Shown here piece by piece: positions 1 through 10,569 of a stretch of 64,000 bases of DNA. The DNA comes from Flabesymbios commensalis (taxonomy: Eukaryota; Annelida; Polychaeta; Terebellida; Flabelligeridae). The notes beneath the pieces are model-generated. The model was given only the letters and a program-made list of their open reading frames with translations, was not told the origin of the DNA and did not search any database. Position 1 is the stretch's first letter. Every line of letters starts with the position of its first letter. Made by a program: the position numbers and the translations under genes. The DNA is taken from NCBI GenBank assembly GCA_964017125.1, contig OZ024914.1:16416420-16480419 (forward strand). Direction: 5' to 3'.

Positions 1-460
1 AATTCTTCTAAACGCCTGTTTTTGCTATTTTCACAAAATGTCTCAGCTTGGCACTGTCCAATGGCTGGAGAGACATTCAAAACGCTTTTAACATAAAATG
101 CCGAATGCACCATAAATACGGGCAAAATCCGTAATCGGGATTAGACTACCAGTGATGCCTTAACGAGAGGAGTAGCATACAGAACGACGAAAGCTACGTG
201 CATTAATATATATATGTGTGCTAGGCAGTCTTAGTAGAGGTCTCTGTAGATCTGCTATTGTCTGCCAGTCATAGCATGCCATTTTAACTCATGTAGCATT
301 GCTTGTATTCATTGCGTTTCCAAACTTTTTTTCTGTGATTTATGCTTTACAATACCATTGTCACGACACATCGAAATACACGTAAATAAAGTCGGTGTAC
401 TGGATACAGTGTTGATAACAATTTGATAATATGGCAAATAATATGATAATATAGAGAGGG
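1..460. other. Unassigned AT-rich DNA
   Basis: I see no coding signal, RNA gene or recognisable repeat here. It is low-GC sequence with a short TA run near 207-216. Confidence 0.4.
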
Positions 461-463
461 AAA

Positions 464-545
464 TGGCGCAATGGCTAGAGAGCGGAGCTTTGTCAATATC
501 GCTGCCTGCTGTGTGGTTTCGAATTCCGCTTGGTGCAGGATTTTA
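464..545 (+). mobile_element. Possible tRNA-derived SINE head
   Basis: The stretch has an A-box-like segment (TGGCGCAATGGCTAGAG) followed about 50 bases later by a B-box-like GGTTTCGAATTCC. This is the spacing of an internal RNA polymerase III promoter. No tail or target duplication was found. A short open frame covering the same bases has no recognisable domain. It may be a decayed SINE or chance similarity. Confidence 0.3.
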
Positions 546-1880
546 TCACGAGAGGAGAAATATCACGGTTCCCTCCTCTCAATATTGGGACATTGTTTCG
601 ATGGTGTGTCCTTGGGCAAGGCACTTAATCGTCACATGCTTAACTTGACTAAGGTAAAAATGAGTACTTGGAAGGACAAAGATGGCAATGTGTACGATAA
701 GTTCAATGCGCCGAAATTGCTGCACGACTGTATGCTCGCCGTGGAGTTGAAATGGCACACACATGAACAGGTCCAGTGACCAGGGGTTGAAATGTAAAGT
801 CGGATGATAGGTCTTCAGATTTGATATTAGACTATTGACCTATACCTTTACCTTTTTATATACGTGTATACACATGCTATATAATATAAGTAACGAAATA
901 GGCTATAAACATAATAAACAGTAAATGTACACAGGGGAGCCTTTAAAAGTAGTCCCCACCCAAACATTTTGAGATGTTTTTATTTCTACCAGTCCTGCAT
1001 ATTCATGATAAACGGCAATTGCAACACAATAATTTAAAAAAAAACACAGAAAACAATCACTACTAACAAAACTGTTATTTATATTTTCAAACATATGTTA
1101 CATCATGTATATGTGCCACTAGGAGGCAAATGGTAAAGCATCTAAGGGTCGGTGTCTTTGATGTGTCAACCAAAGTAAAGTGTACATGTATAAGGAGACG
1201 GTTATAATATGTCTCCCTGCCACTCGTGATGCATAGCGAGAGAGAGTTGATGCTTCACTGCCTCTTAACACTTGTACTGCTTGATTGTTTCTGACCATTT
1301 TTCTTTAATTGCTAGAGGAATTCCCAGCTTTATCAAGCTATAAATCTCCACAATTCCTTGATTTGATTAATTTGTCAAATTATTACCTTAAGTTACCAGT
1401 CACAGCGTTTTATGGAAATTGTTATATTTAAATCATTATATATATACGTTTATTTAGCATAATTACGTGTAAGTGTCACAATGTTGGTGTCTATACCAAA
1501 CTGATCATCTAATTATGACCTTGTGGTCCAAACATATTGAGTTTTCTCTGGATCTCGATGTTTTTATTATTCTATGTCCGTGCGCTATTTTTCCCTAAGT
1601 TTTTATCCAATCGATTTCAAACTTTGACACAATGATCCTTAGGTATGTAGGATTACTGATATGACTTTTCTGAGAATTCCCAGTTGTTCTTCTCGATTTA
1701 TTCAGGATTTTCTGAATTACTAAGTGCTAATCAATGTTTGGCCAATGATGTACATGTCGGGGCCTTTTAATGTGCTATTTCACCCTGAGTTTTTATCCAA
1801 TCGACTTTTTTGTATAAACATATTTTATTTTGCAATTGAAATAAATACAAAAATGTAATACAAGGTTTCTGTTGCTACAT
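546..1880. other. No gene seen; small local repeat
   Basis: No coding region is supported. The phrase TTTTTATCCAATCGA occurs twice (about 1600 and 1791) in similar surroundings, which suggests an old local duplication or two pieces of one repeat. Confidence 0.35.
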
Positions 1881-1889
1881 GGCTACTGA

Positions 1890-2861
1890 TGATCGGTGAT
1901 GTCTGTGTCGTGGCAATCGATAAGAAGGATCCTAGTGCAAAGCTTTTGTTCGACAGCTGACAGGGAGATCCCACCAAATGAATTTATAAGGACTGAAGTA
2001 TTAAAGCACAATTAGATCCTGACAATAATGTCAGCAACAAGGAAAAGTAGGGTGAAGAAAACACCTTCAGTCCGGTAAATTTAACATAGTTAATGTAAAT
2101 CTCTGGGTTGTGGTTATACATTTTTCGACTGCAATAACCAATTCCGGTAAGTTGCCCGAGGGAGCATCACCAAAAAGAACAGTGTTTAGAGTGGGGGTTC
2201 ATTGAAGTTGAAACAGTTCAGCTGTAAACTCTTCCCTAGCAATGTGGTGCAGTGGACAGTCAAAAAAAATAATGTTCAGGGGTTTCTATTACTCCACAGG
2301 GACAATTGGGACTATCAGCAGCGTGATTCTGATACAAGTGGTATAGCAGTTCACTGCACTGCATTCTAATTCTAGATAATGTAATGTTAATTCGTCTGGA
2401 ATACATGTAAAAATAAGCTATTTTGTTGGGTAAACTGCGATATAAATATGATTTAAGGTTATTGCGATTATCTATATTTTCAATTGTCTCGTTTGTGGAG
2501 GTCCAATTGTTAGTTGTGGATGGGAAAAAAGAATTTCGAAAAGTTTCAGTTCGTGTGTGGAATTGACTGAGGTCTGACCTATTTCGAAATTGAGTTCTAA
2601 GCTGGACAGATGGGGGGAGATCCCGTTGTAAATAGCTAGGTGCATCACCATGGACGATGTCGGCAAATAAGATTAATTTTCTACGTTCACGACGGGCCTG
2701 TAATGATTCCCAGCCTAGTTCCGAAAGAATTGTTGCATTTGCATTACCTTTTATGGCACCGGAAACAGTTTTACCAGCACGTTTTTGAATTCTTTCAAGA
2801 CGTGTATTGTCACTATCAGATATGTTATCAAAAACCACATCGCTGTATTCATCAACTGGCG

Positions 2862-2868
<7 letters not shown>
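1890..2868 (-). mobile_element. LINE 3' fragment (RT C-terminal region)
   Basis: On the minus strand, 2260-2868 translates to a typical C-terminal part of a non-LTR retrotransposon ORF2. Seen in order are a segment reading RLERIQKRAGKTVSGAIKG, an ELGWESLQARRERRKL-type stretch, and a final CPCG...ETPEHYFF zinc-knuckle-like motif. The frame then shifts, but LINE-like coding seems to continue to about 1890. The 5' side stops abruptly at the tetranucleotide microsatellite at 2869. The element is therefore a 5'-truncated dead copy. I infer a CR1/L2/Jockey-type clade but cannot assign it firmly. Confidence 0.75.
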
Positions 2869-3211
<343 letters not shown>

Positions 3212-3249
3212 TGTTTTATTGACAATAATTCAAGTCATTGCTGACTTAT

Positions 3250-3258
3250 TTGTCATAG

Positions 3259-3324
<66 letters not shown>

Positions 3325-3336
3325 CTATGACAAATA

Positions 3337-3396
<60 letters not shown>

Positions 3397-3397
3397 C
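3250..3397. repeat. (TA)n microsatellite with perfect palindromic flanks
   Basis: Two TA runs occur (about 3260-3320 and 3342-3396). The first is bounded by TGTCATAGCAATAT on the left and ATATTGCTATGACA on the right, so 3253-3332 is a long perfect inverted repeat. Confidence 0.95.
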
Positions 3398-3587
3398 CAT
3401 ATGTACAGCAGGGTTGGAATGTTTAGTTCTGTGAATCACATATATCGGCATGATATGTACACTTACATTCCGGCTTGCCATTTACACAATTAAACAGAAT
3501 TAGGGTATTTAAAATACTCATCATAACTATTTAAAATAACGTCAAACACAATACATCATTATCATGGTATATGTACATGGGACATAT

Positions 3588-3690
3588 ATGTTTCCCGCAC
3601 CAAAACCAGAGATAAAATAGCTACTATAACTTATTTTAAATGGCAGCGAAAAAGACACTCTGGAAAGCGTAGGAACTTAAGAATTATATA
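3588..3690. repeat. Dispersed repeat shared with 21604-21692
   Basis: A ~95-base stretch starting TTTCCCGCACCAAAACCAGA and ending with ACTCTGGAAAGCGTAG recurs with minor differences at 21604-21692. Both copies lie downstream, on the minus strand, of LINE coding remnants. I infer a shared LINE 3' UTR or a separate small element. Confidence 0.6.
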
Positions 3691-4326
3691 CAGGTTTACA
3701 TTTTGTCTAGTGAGCGGTAAAACACAGTATTAGTAGTTATATGATCTTTAACATGTTACATACTTTATACTTCGTCATTTGAGCGCTTCTCGGTCACACC
3801 ATAGACATTTCCACATATCATTTAATATTAACACCGGGAGTGAAAACCTCCCAGACCTCAAAGAAAGAGTCAGTTGACAGAGCAGCTCTGACTAATTCCT
3901 TAGGGTCCCACCCGGTCCAATAACACAGGCGACGGGAAGGGTCCCCTAAACTTAAAACAATAAATCTAGCCCTAAACTTAAAAGAATAATTCCAAGTGAA
4001 ATAATCTAATATATGGCAATGCCCAGTGTTTGACCATGAGAAATGTCATTAACATGATAAAGTTAATTAGAATGCGATTAAAAGAACAGATATATACATC
4101 ATTAATTAAAATATTACTGGATATATACAATCTAAAGTATAACTAGCTCATCAGTACTGCGCAGAATTGCTGCAGACCGATGAACTGGACACGACGCCCT
4201 CACTAAAAAGGATTTTTCACATGATTTACACATATTTTCTACAGCTTTAGAGCTGAATAGCACCACACATATAATACTAGTAATGGAAGCCCTTGTACCT
4301 GGCCAAGCTCGTGAGTGCGGAGGTTG
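3691..4326. other. LINE 3' flank, no gene
   Basis: No coding signal was found. On the minus strand it lies directly 3' of the LINE ORF2 remnant at 4327-6345 and probably includes that element's 3' UTR. Confidence 0.35.
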
Positions 4327-6345
4327 TTAAACTACTATTTTCTCAAAACACACATAAGTATACTTTGCAAGAGCATTGATTATTGCATGGTTTTCACTGC
4401 TCATGATAGATTTATATTGTTCAGTTACGCATTGGGTATTAAAGTTTGTGATATATTTTCCAGCCTCAGAGAGAAGAGCTTTTCTATCGAGTTCGAACGT
4501 ATTACACTGCATTAAGAAATGAATTTCGTCATCAACTTGAGTCGTCTGACAACGTCGGCATATACGATTAGCTACAGGGGTTTTGGGTCTGGTATGTCTC
4601 CCCCTTTCTATTTCTAAATTGTGGGAGCTAAAGCGAAGCCGAGCCACCGCAGCGATTAGACTTGTGTCAGTCAGATCACTTACATATGTAGCGAGTTTCG
4701 GAAAGAAAGAGAAAGTGTTGTATGTTGTAAGTTTTGTGTGTTGGTTCTGGCATGAGATTTTTTCAGTCCAGTCATCAATAAACTTGTCTTCAGTTTGTTG
4801 TTTAACATTATTTATGAACCTACATCTTCTTTCTATCGTCTATCGTTTCCCAGAAAGAACCCAGATTCAGATTAAAAGTTAATGTTTTTACATGCGTAGT
4901 CCAATTTTCGATTCCTATACTGTCTAGTCCCAAGAGACAGTTGTATGCGTTTTTCAAGATGTGGTTATTTGGTAAAGCTATGAGACGAGCCCAGTATTTC
5001 AGGGACTGGACTTGTTGTTTCAGCAAAAGAGGGAAATGACCGGTGTCGCCGTATATGGCCAGAGTGGGTGTTTGTCTTCTTACACCAAGCATATTTTTTA
5101 GATAGGAGAGATGAATTTTCTCGAAGTCATTTTGCTCTCTACCATTGTATAATATTTCAGAGCCATACATGAGAATATGGCTTATCAAACTGTCAAATAC
5201 TTTTAGTGCTAGGTTTGGGTGTAATTTGCCCAGTGAGGGTGTGGTGTTGCTTTTAATCGCGTATAATGCTTTTTTAGCCTGCTCTGACAAGTATGTATAA
5301 TTTTTAGCAAATATGTTGGGGCTGTTGCTGCATCATAGTCCGAGATATTTGTATGATTCACATATTTCTAGTCTGTCCTCTCCTATCTTAAATTCATATG
5401 TCTCATCTGCGTACCCTTTATTGTATATGACTACTTTACTTTTAGGTAGGCTAACTATTAGTTGCCATGATCTACAGTAGCCCCAAAATAATGAGATCTG
5501 CTTCTGTAGTCCTTCGGCTGTATCCGAAAAAAGCACAATATCGTCAGCAAAAAGTAAAAATTCATAATTACCATACCCCGTAATTTGACACCTAAGCTTC
5601 TATCTAGATATTCTGAGATGTCGCAGAGAAATTCTGTGAAAAGTTTCGGGCTTGAAACGCCAACCTGTAGGACGCCGAACTTGCTTTTAATGGGTTTGCT
5701 AAATTTATTTCTCCATTTAACACGGCCATTAGACTTGTTAAACATTGATTTTATAACCGAGAGGAATTTACCGTCAACGAAGCGTTTTTTCAACTTGAAG
5801 TCTAATGCGTAAAGTCAATATAGCACGCATATAAAGGTTTTTTGTGGGCCATTTGCGAGACTACAAGGGATTGTAGTATGAAAATATTATCGATGGTCCT
5901 GCTATTTCTTTTGAACCCAGCCTGACATGGGTCATCGTCAATACATACTTCGTTTTTGTATGACAAACGCGTTTCTAGGATAGATTCGAAGAGCTTACCT
6001 AGGGCTGGCATAACACTGATTCTCCTATAGTTATCTGCACATGATTTACTTCCACTTTTATGGATTGGAGTGATTGCCCCTTGGACCCATTTATCTGGGT
6101 AATTCCCTGTGCTTAAGATATTGTTAAATGATGCTTCCAACAATGGCAAGAACGTTATCATATCACTTTTAATAAATTCCAGCGATATGCCATCTATACC
6201 AGGTGATTTGCCTTGTTTTAGTTTTTTGAAAGCATGTATAATTTCACATGATGTATTGTTGCTGTTTAGTATGTTGTTCGCAATATCTTGCTTTATATTA
6301 AATGGTGGATTTCCATCTTTCCAGCTGTTTATGTCATCAACGTGA
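4327..6345 (-). mobile_element. LINE ORF2 remnant (reverse transcriptase)
   Basis: On the minus strand this reads as successive parts of one reverse transcriptase in several frames. An N-terminal palm region has KLKQGKSPGIDGISLEFIKS and ITPIHKSGS (6345-5802). It is followed by a GVLQVGVSSPKLFTEFL motif (RT motif 4-like) and a FADD-like FLLTILCFFR region whose frame shifts around 5560. Next comes the thumb (SEQAKKALYAIKSN, 5290-4820), then a C-terminal zinc-like RICRRC...DDEIHFLMQC domain (4647-4327). At least four frame breaks and stops make it dead. The endonuclease part is absent. Its 5' end is fused to a different LINE at about 6345. The clade is probably in the RTE-X/Nimb-like group, by inference only. 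Confidence 0.85.
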
Positions 6346-7415
6346 TTATTCCATTTTAGATCAGAAGAAAATGTTAGACCTAGATGCTTGTGAACGCTGA
6401 CAGACTCTAAATTAGCTCCAGAAAAAGATAACGGCATAGGAACTGCTGCGGTTGGTCGTAGAGAAAGTGACATATCACAAGTTTTTTGAATACTGAAAGT
6501 TACAAGCCACTGTTTGGACCAGGTATCAATACGGACGAGATCTCTGTCCAGGAAATCTTTGTTAGTGTTGTGTAAATTTGAAACCATATAAAACAAACTA
6601 TCGTCTGCAAATAAACTAATTTTACTTTCCAACCCTTCCTTTATATCGTCTATAAAAATAAGGAATAATAGGTCACCGAGAACAGACCCCTGTGGAACTC
6701 CTGCTTCTATTGTGCCATATTCAGAAGAATGACCGTTTATCACAACGCATTGTTTTCTGTCGGTTAGATAGACAGAAAACCATTCGTTCAGAGAACCAGT
6801 TATACCATTATTTTTCAATTTATGTAGTATACCAGCATGCCACACACGATCAAAGGCTTTGGAAATATCAGCAAAAACTAAGCGCACTTTTTTTTAATAT
6901 CCAACGCCTCGCAGAAAACATGGTATAAATGTACAAGTTGATGTGTTGTGCTGTGCCCTGGCATAAAGCCAGATTGATTGCTGTAAATTAGGTGATTATC
7001 TCGAATGTAGTTAAATGTATATTTAAAAACTGCTTTTTCCATTATATAAACGTTTGGCAATACATGAATCGGAGACATAGAGAGCCACCCCTCCTCCATG
7101 AGTCAGTCGTTCCTTCCTAAAAATTGGTAAATATCCGGGGACTGATAGTTCAACGTTGCTAGTTAAATTCAGAAAAGTTTCGCATATACCGAGTAAGTCA
7201 TGTTTATTGGCAACGTCTGCCAGAAGACAGTCAATCAAGTCCGAATTTAGACCACGAGCATTAGAACTCCACAGCGAGATGTTAGATGATATTGGACCGG
7301 GATTTATTTCAACGTCACCACAACGTATTAAAAGTAAGGCCACTATTAAAATTAATTGCGCTAACAGGACTCGCAGTGCATATGGTAAGAAAGTAAAACA
7401 AATGGTTGATTTCAC
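6346..7415 (-). mobile_element. LINE remnant: 2A peptide, endonuclease start, reverse transcriptase
   Basis: The minus strand from 7415 starts with a ~40-residue leader: a hydrophobic stretch (about residues 16-30) and then a 2A-type GDVEINPGP. An AP-endonuclease-like beginning follows (LWSSNARGLNSD, then LLGICETFL, then LTHGGGVALYVSDS). Near 7050 the sequence jumps frame straight into RT (HVLPNVYIMEKAVFKY, SNQSGFMPGHSTTHQL). RT continues through FADISKAFDRVWH, GVPQGSVLGDLLFLIFIDD and FADDSLFY. It is probably CR1/L2-like. Most of the endonuclease and the linker to RT are deleted. A frameshift lies at about 6890. At about 6346 it joins the other LINE, in frame, giving a meaningless chimeric open frame (6887-5802). 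Confidence 0.87.
7293..7319 (-). other. 2A-like ribosome-skipping motif in LINE
   Basis: The codons read GDVEINPGP, matching the D(V/I)ExNPGP consensus of 2A peptides, at residues 33-41 of the LINE product. The residues just before it are hydrophobic (LILIVALLLIRC), as expected for a signal peptide. In known 2A sites the ribosome skips the Gly-Pro bond, separating the upstream leader from the downstream protein. 2A sites are established in several non-LTR retrotransposons of marine invertebrates. Function here is inferred, since the element is dead. Confidence 0.85.
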
Positions 7416-8470
7416 ATGCTTATACCTGTTAAAGAGACCATCCTTGTCCTGTATAAAGCTATATCAACAGTCATGAGAACTCAAAGTTGTAAGCTGCCGA
7501 ACAAGCTGCCCCAGAACCCCAAGACAACCACCACAACCCACACACACCCGGTTTATCAGTAGCAAAATAAAATAAACGACATTCATAGAAAAATGAGTAA
7601 AGTACAAAAGCAATGTGCAGTATAAAAATAAATATAAACATAATAGTGAATTGTTGCAACCCTCCAGATGGCATGAAAGCAGTGGTTAGCAGTAGCTTTT
7701 TCGTTGGATCGTGATCAGTGATGAAAATAACAAAACAATATAGTAGGCTAAATTTAGAAACAGTTGTGACCCAGTGCACACTCCGCGCCGACCCGCCGCT
7801 AGATCAGCCCTGGTCCACCATCAACGACGCCGGCCCAAGACTAAACTAGCAACGGCCAAGCGGTTAGTGTCTGCTGGTAAAAGCGATTGTGACAGTAGAC
7901 AACTGATTATGCACCACAGTAATTGAAGTTTGTTAACACGCCTGACTCCACTATCGTAACGTAGGCTGCTTGTAACGGTATGTCAAGAGAAAGGTATGTA
8001 ACATGAATAATGTAAGATTTTTACCATAAGTAACTCAATAAAGTTGACCAACAATAAGGCGTAAGCTACATATTAGATGGTGAGTATGTCGACTGCCAGT
8101 AAGCGAACATAGTTGGTCCGCTGCTGGTCCAACGTGACAAGCGGTGGACCGACTTCAAACCAACATGGTACCAACTTCAGTCGAGTGTACACTCTCGGGA
8201 AGCCATTGTTGATAAATAAATGTTCAGCCACTGTTAATTGGTTGTATAGGTGAAAATGATAATATTAGTAAGCGCTGAACCCTCGCACGTTCGAGAAATA
8301 AAGGACCAACGTTGCGAACGATGGATCAACTTAAAAACAACAAAAAAAACTTCAGTACAATAAAAATTAAGTTGATGTGGTTAACGGGGAGTGACAGCAC
8401 ACACGACCGAACTAATTTCACATAAAATTATAAGCAAAATAGGCCTAAAATTGACCAAGATCAGATGGTG
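7416..8470. other. Probable LINE 5' region; no gene
   Basis: A minus-strand frame (7779-7471) lies just 5' of the 2A-bearing LINE start and has no recognisable domain. It may be 5' UTR or a decayed ORF1. Nothing firm is visible in the rest. Confidence 0.3.
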
Positions 8471-8484
8471 AGTGTACCAATTGG

Positions 8485-8801
8485 AAATGAAATGAAATGA
8501 ATCGGGCTTTAGGCCACCTTTGTGCACATATAGGCTAAACTGGGCCAGGAGAACCTCCTGAGGATGGTGAGATGATTGAGATGACACTGTCCTCCAGACA
8601 CAGGATTCGACATTCGAGCCCTGGCGGTCTGAGGCCGAGTACGCTACCTCTCGGTCACGGAGGCTCCCCACAATACTAACTTTCACACGTGGATGGGGAA
8701 GAAACAATTTTGTTTCTTTCAAACCGCCGAGACCGGGAACCGAACCCCGGACTCTGGCGTGAAAGGCAGCGGTGCTAACCACTACCCTAGGGCCCCCGCC
8801 C
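8485..8801 (-). mobile_element. Full-length composite tRNA-derived SINE with target duplication
   Basis: It is read on the minus strand. The 5' end (at 8801) begins GGGCGGGGGCCCTAGGG, followed by a tRNA-like unit with A box (TAGTGGTTAGCACCGC) and B box (GGTTCGGTTCCCGG). A second tRNA-like unit follows (CGTGACCGAGAGGTAGCG...), then a 3' domain containing CCTCAGGAGGTTCTCCTGG, ending in a CATTT-repeat tail. Perfect 14-base direct repeats AGTGTACCAATTGG flank it (8471-8484 and 8802-8815), as expected for LINE-mediated insertion. A homologue lies at 32601-32913 on the other strand. Confidence 0.92.
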
Positions 8802-8829
8802 AGTGTACCAATTGGCTCTCAGACACAAT

Positions 8830-9033
8830 ACGTTACGTTGACCCAACGCAGATTCAATGCCGGACCACTGTCTACGACGCTGGTCCAACATTCAAACAAC
8901 GCCGCGTCAACGCCCTATGTCAGCTGGGTGACCATAAAAAAACAGTGATTTAACCCACGTTGACCCGATGCTATCCCAGCGCCGTAGACAGTGGCCCAGC
9001 ATCATACCAGCGTATCTGTCAGCAGGGTGTACA
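8830..9033. repeat. Two hairpin MITEs of the GTCG-core family
   Basis: Two palindromic units (about 8830-8920 and 8952-9033) contain the family core, e.g. GTCTACGACGCTGGTCCAAC, flanked by inverted ...AACGT.../...ACGTT... arms. About twenty related units occur across the window (see findings). Confidence 0.7.
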
Positions 9034-9264
9034 AGTTCTGAACATGCTGAAAGCAATGTTGTTGAATAATTGTTAATGTGTCCGGTGATACCAGTAAATA
9101 CCAGATGCAGGTCCCACGCCGGTTTAATACAGGGCCGGTGTCAAGCCAAATCTAATGACCACGCGAAATTTAATGATCTTCCGGTCTCGTAGCAGATCTC
9201 GCGAGATTTCGTCAGAAGTTATAAGTACTGTGTCACATATAGAACTAAATGGAGACAACTAGCT

Positions 9265-9725
9265 AATTATACATGCATTCTAGCGAAATTAGATGAACGC
9301 TGACCAGCGCTATGAATAGTTAGCTGACTGGCACAATTAGATGTCATTGACCAGCGCTGTACATATAGTTAACTGACTAGCGAAATTAGATGACCACTGA
9401 CCAGCACTGTACATATAGTCAACTGACTGGCGAAACTAGATGACCACTGACCAGCGCTGTACATACAGTTAACTGACTGGCGAGATTAGATGACCACTGA
9501 CCAGGGCCATACATATATTAAGCTGACTGGCGAAATTAGATGACCACTAACCAGCGCTGTACATATAGGCCTAGTTGCTCGACGAAATTAGATAACCACT
9601 GACCAGCGCTATACATATAGTGGCTGAATGGCGAAATTAGATGACCAGTGAACAGCTTGTACATATAGTAAGCTGACCGGCGAAATTAGATGAACACTGA
9701 ACAGCGCTATGCATAGCTAACTGAT
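9265..9725. repeat. ~52-bp minisatellite inside composite element
   Basis: Roughly nine units contain the core GGCGAAATTAGATGACCACT followed by GACCAGCGCTGTACATATAG. Units vary by substitutions and small indels. The same array with about eleven units is at 33195-33765. Confidence 0.93.
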
Positions 9726-10344
9726 TGGCAAAATTGAATGAACTATCAAATATAGTTGTGTGTTGTTTTTTTGGGATTAGCCTATATTGCAACGCATTAA
9801 ATTCCAGTAGTTCTACTGATTATATAAATATACATTTAATCATAAGTAATTTTTCAGAACAATTTAATTTACTAATAATATTTATCATACGTATTTCCCA
9901 TTATAGTCTATTTGCCAAATAGACCATATGCATAGCCAACCCAGAAATGTTGAGTACCCTAAGGTTTTTTCGTGGAAATGTGATCTATGGGGTCTGAAGA
10001 CTCTAAAACCGTCGAATGCCTAAGTGCACACTTTGGGCATTTTTCCTAATTAGCATAAATCCAAAATGGCCGCCATATACATGGATGAGCTGTAATTTAT
10101 AAAGCAATAGACACAGAAAATGTGGAATACCTCATTGTGGGCTAATTTTAATGCTAGGAATCGATTTCCGAGTCCAGAATTATGATTAGAGGTCAATTTG
10201 AAGGTCAAGGTCAAATCTCAATATTTTGAAAAACTCACCTATGTTATGTCTACAATTCATAGCTTCAGTATTGTAATTTTAAAAGAAAGATGTCATGAAA
10301 TTTTCTCTCATGGAAAAGGTTGTTATGAAGGTTTTAAAGTATAA

Positions 10345-10403
10345 CATTTGTACAATGTTAGACCAACGTCGAAGACGTTGGGCCGACGTTGTACAAATGT
10401 TTG
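10345..10403. repeat. Hairpin MITE, ACATTTGTACAATGTT variant
   Basis: A near-perfect palindrome: ACATTTGTACAATGTTAGAC, a centre CGTCGAAGACG, then the inverse arm ending ACAAATGT. It is related to the units at 29772-29880 and 43097-43208 and lies inside the 4.27-kb transposon. Confidence 0.8.
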
Positions 10404-10569
10404 TTTTTCAGATCCGCCAAGTCCAAGCGCTGTTTCTTTGCGCCTTCTTGTAAAGGTGGTGGTGGTGGCTGGCGTGTGTGTCATCTTGTTGGAATCCAGA
10501 CAATCATCAAGAGAAGCAAAGATAGAAATGACCATTACCATTTAGATTAGATAAATTAGTGGAGGTGGA

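Noticed and set aside
7293-7415. The 2A peptide as evidence of a virus fossil
   Set aside because: It is followed by an AP-endonuclease and LINE reverse transcriptase, so it belongs to a non-LTR retrotransposon. No viral capsid, envelope, integrase or LTR was recognised anywhere in the window.
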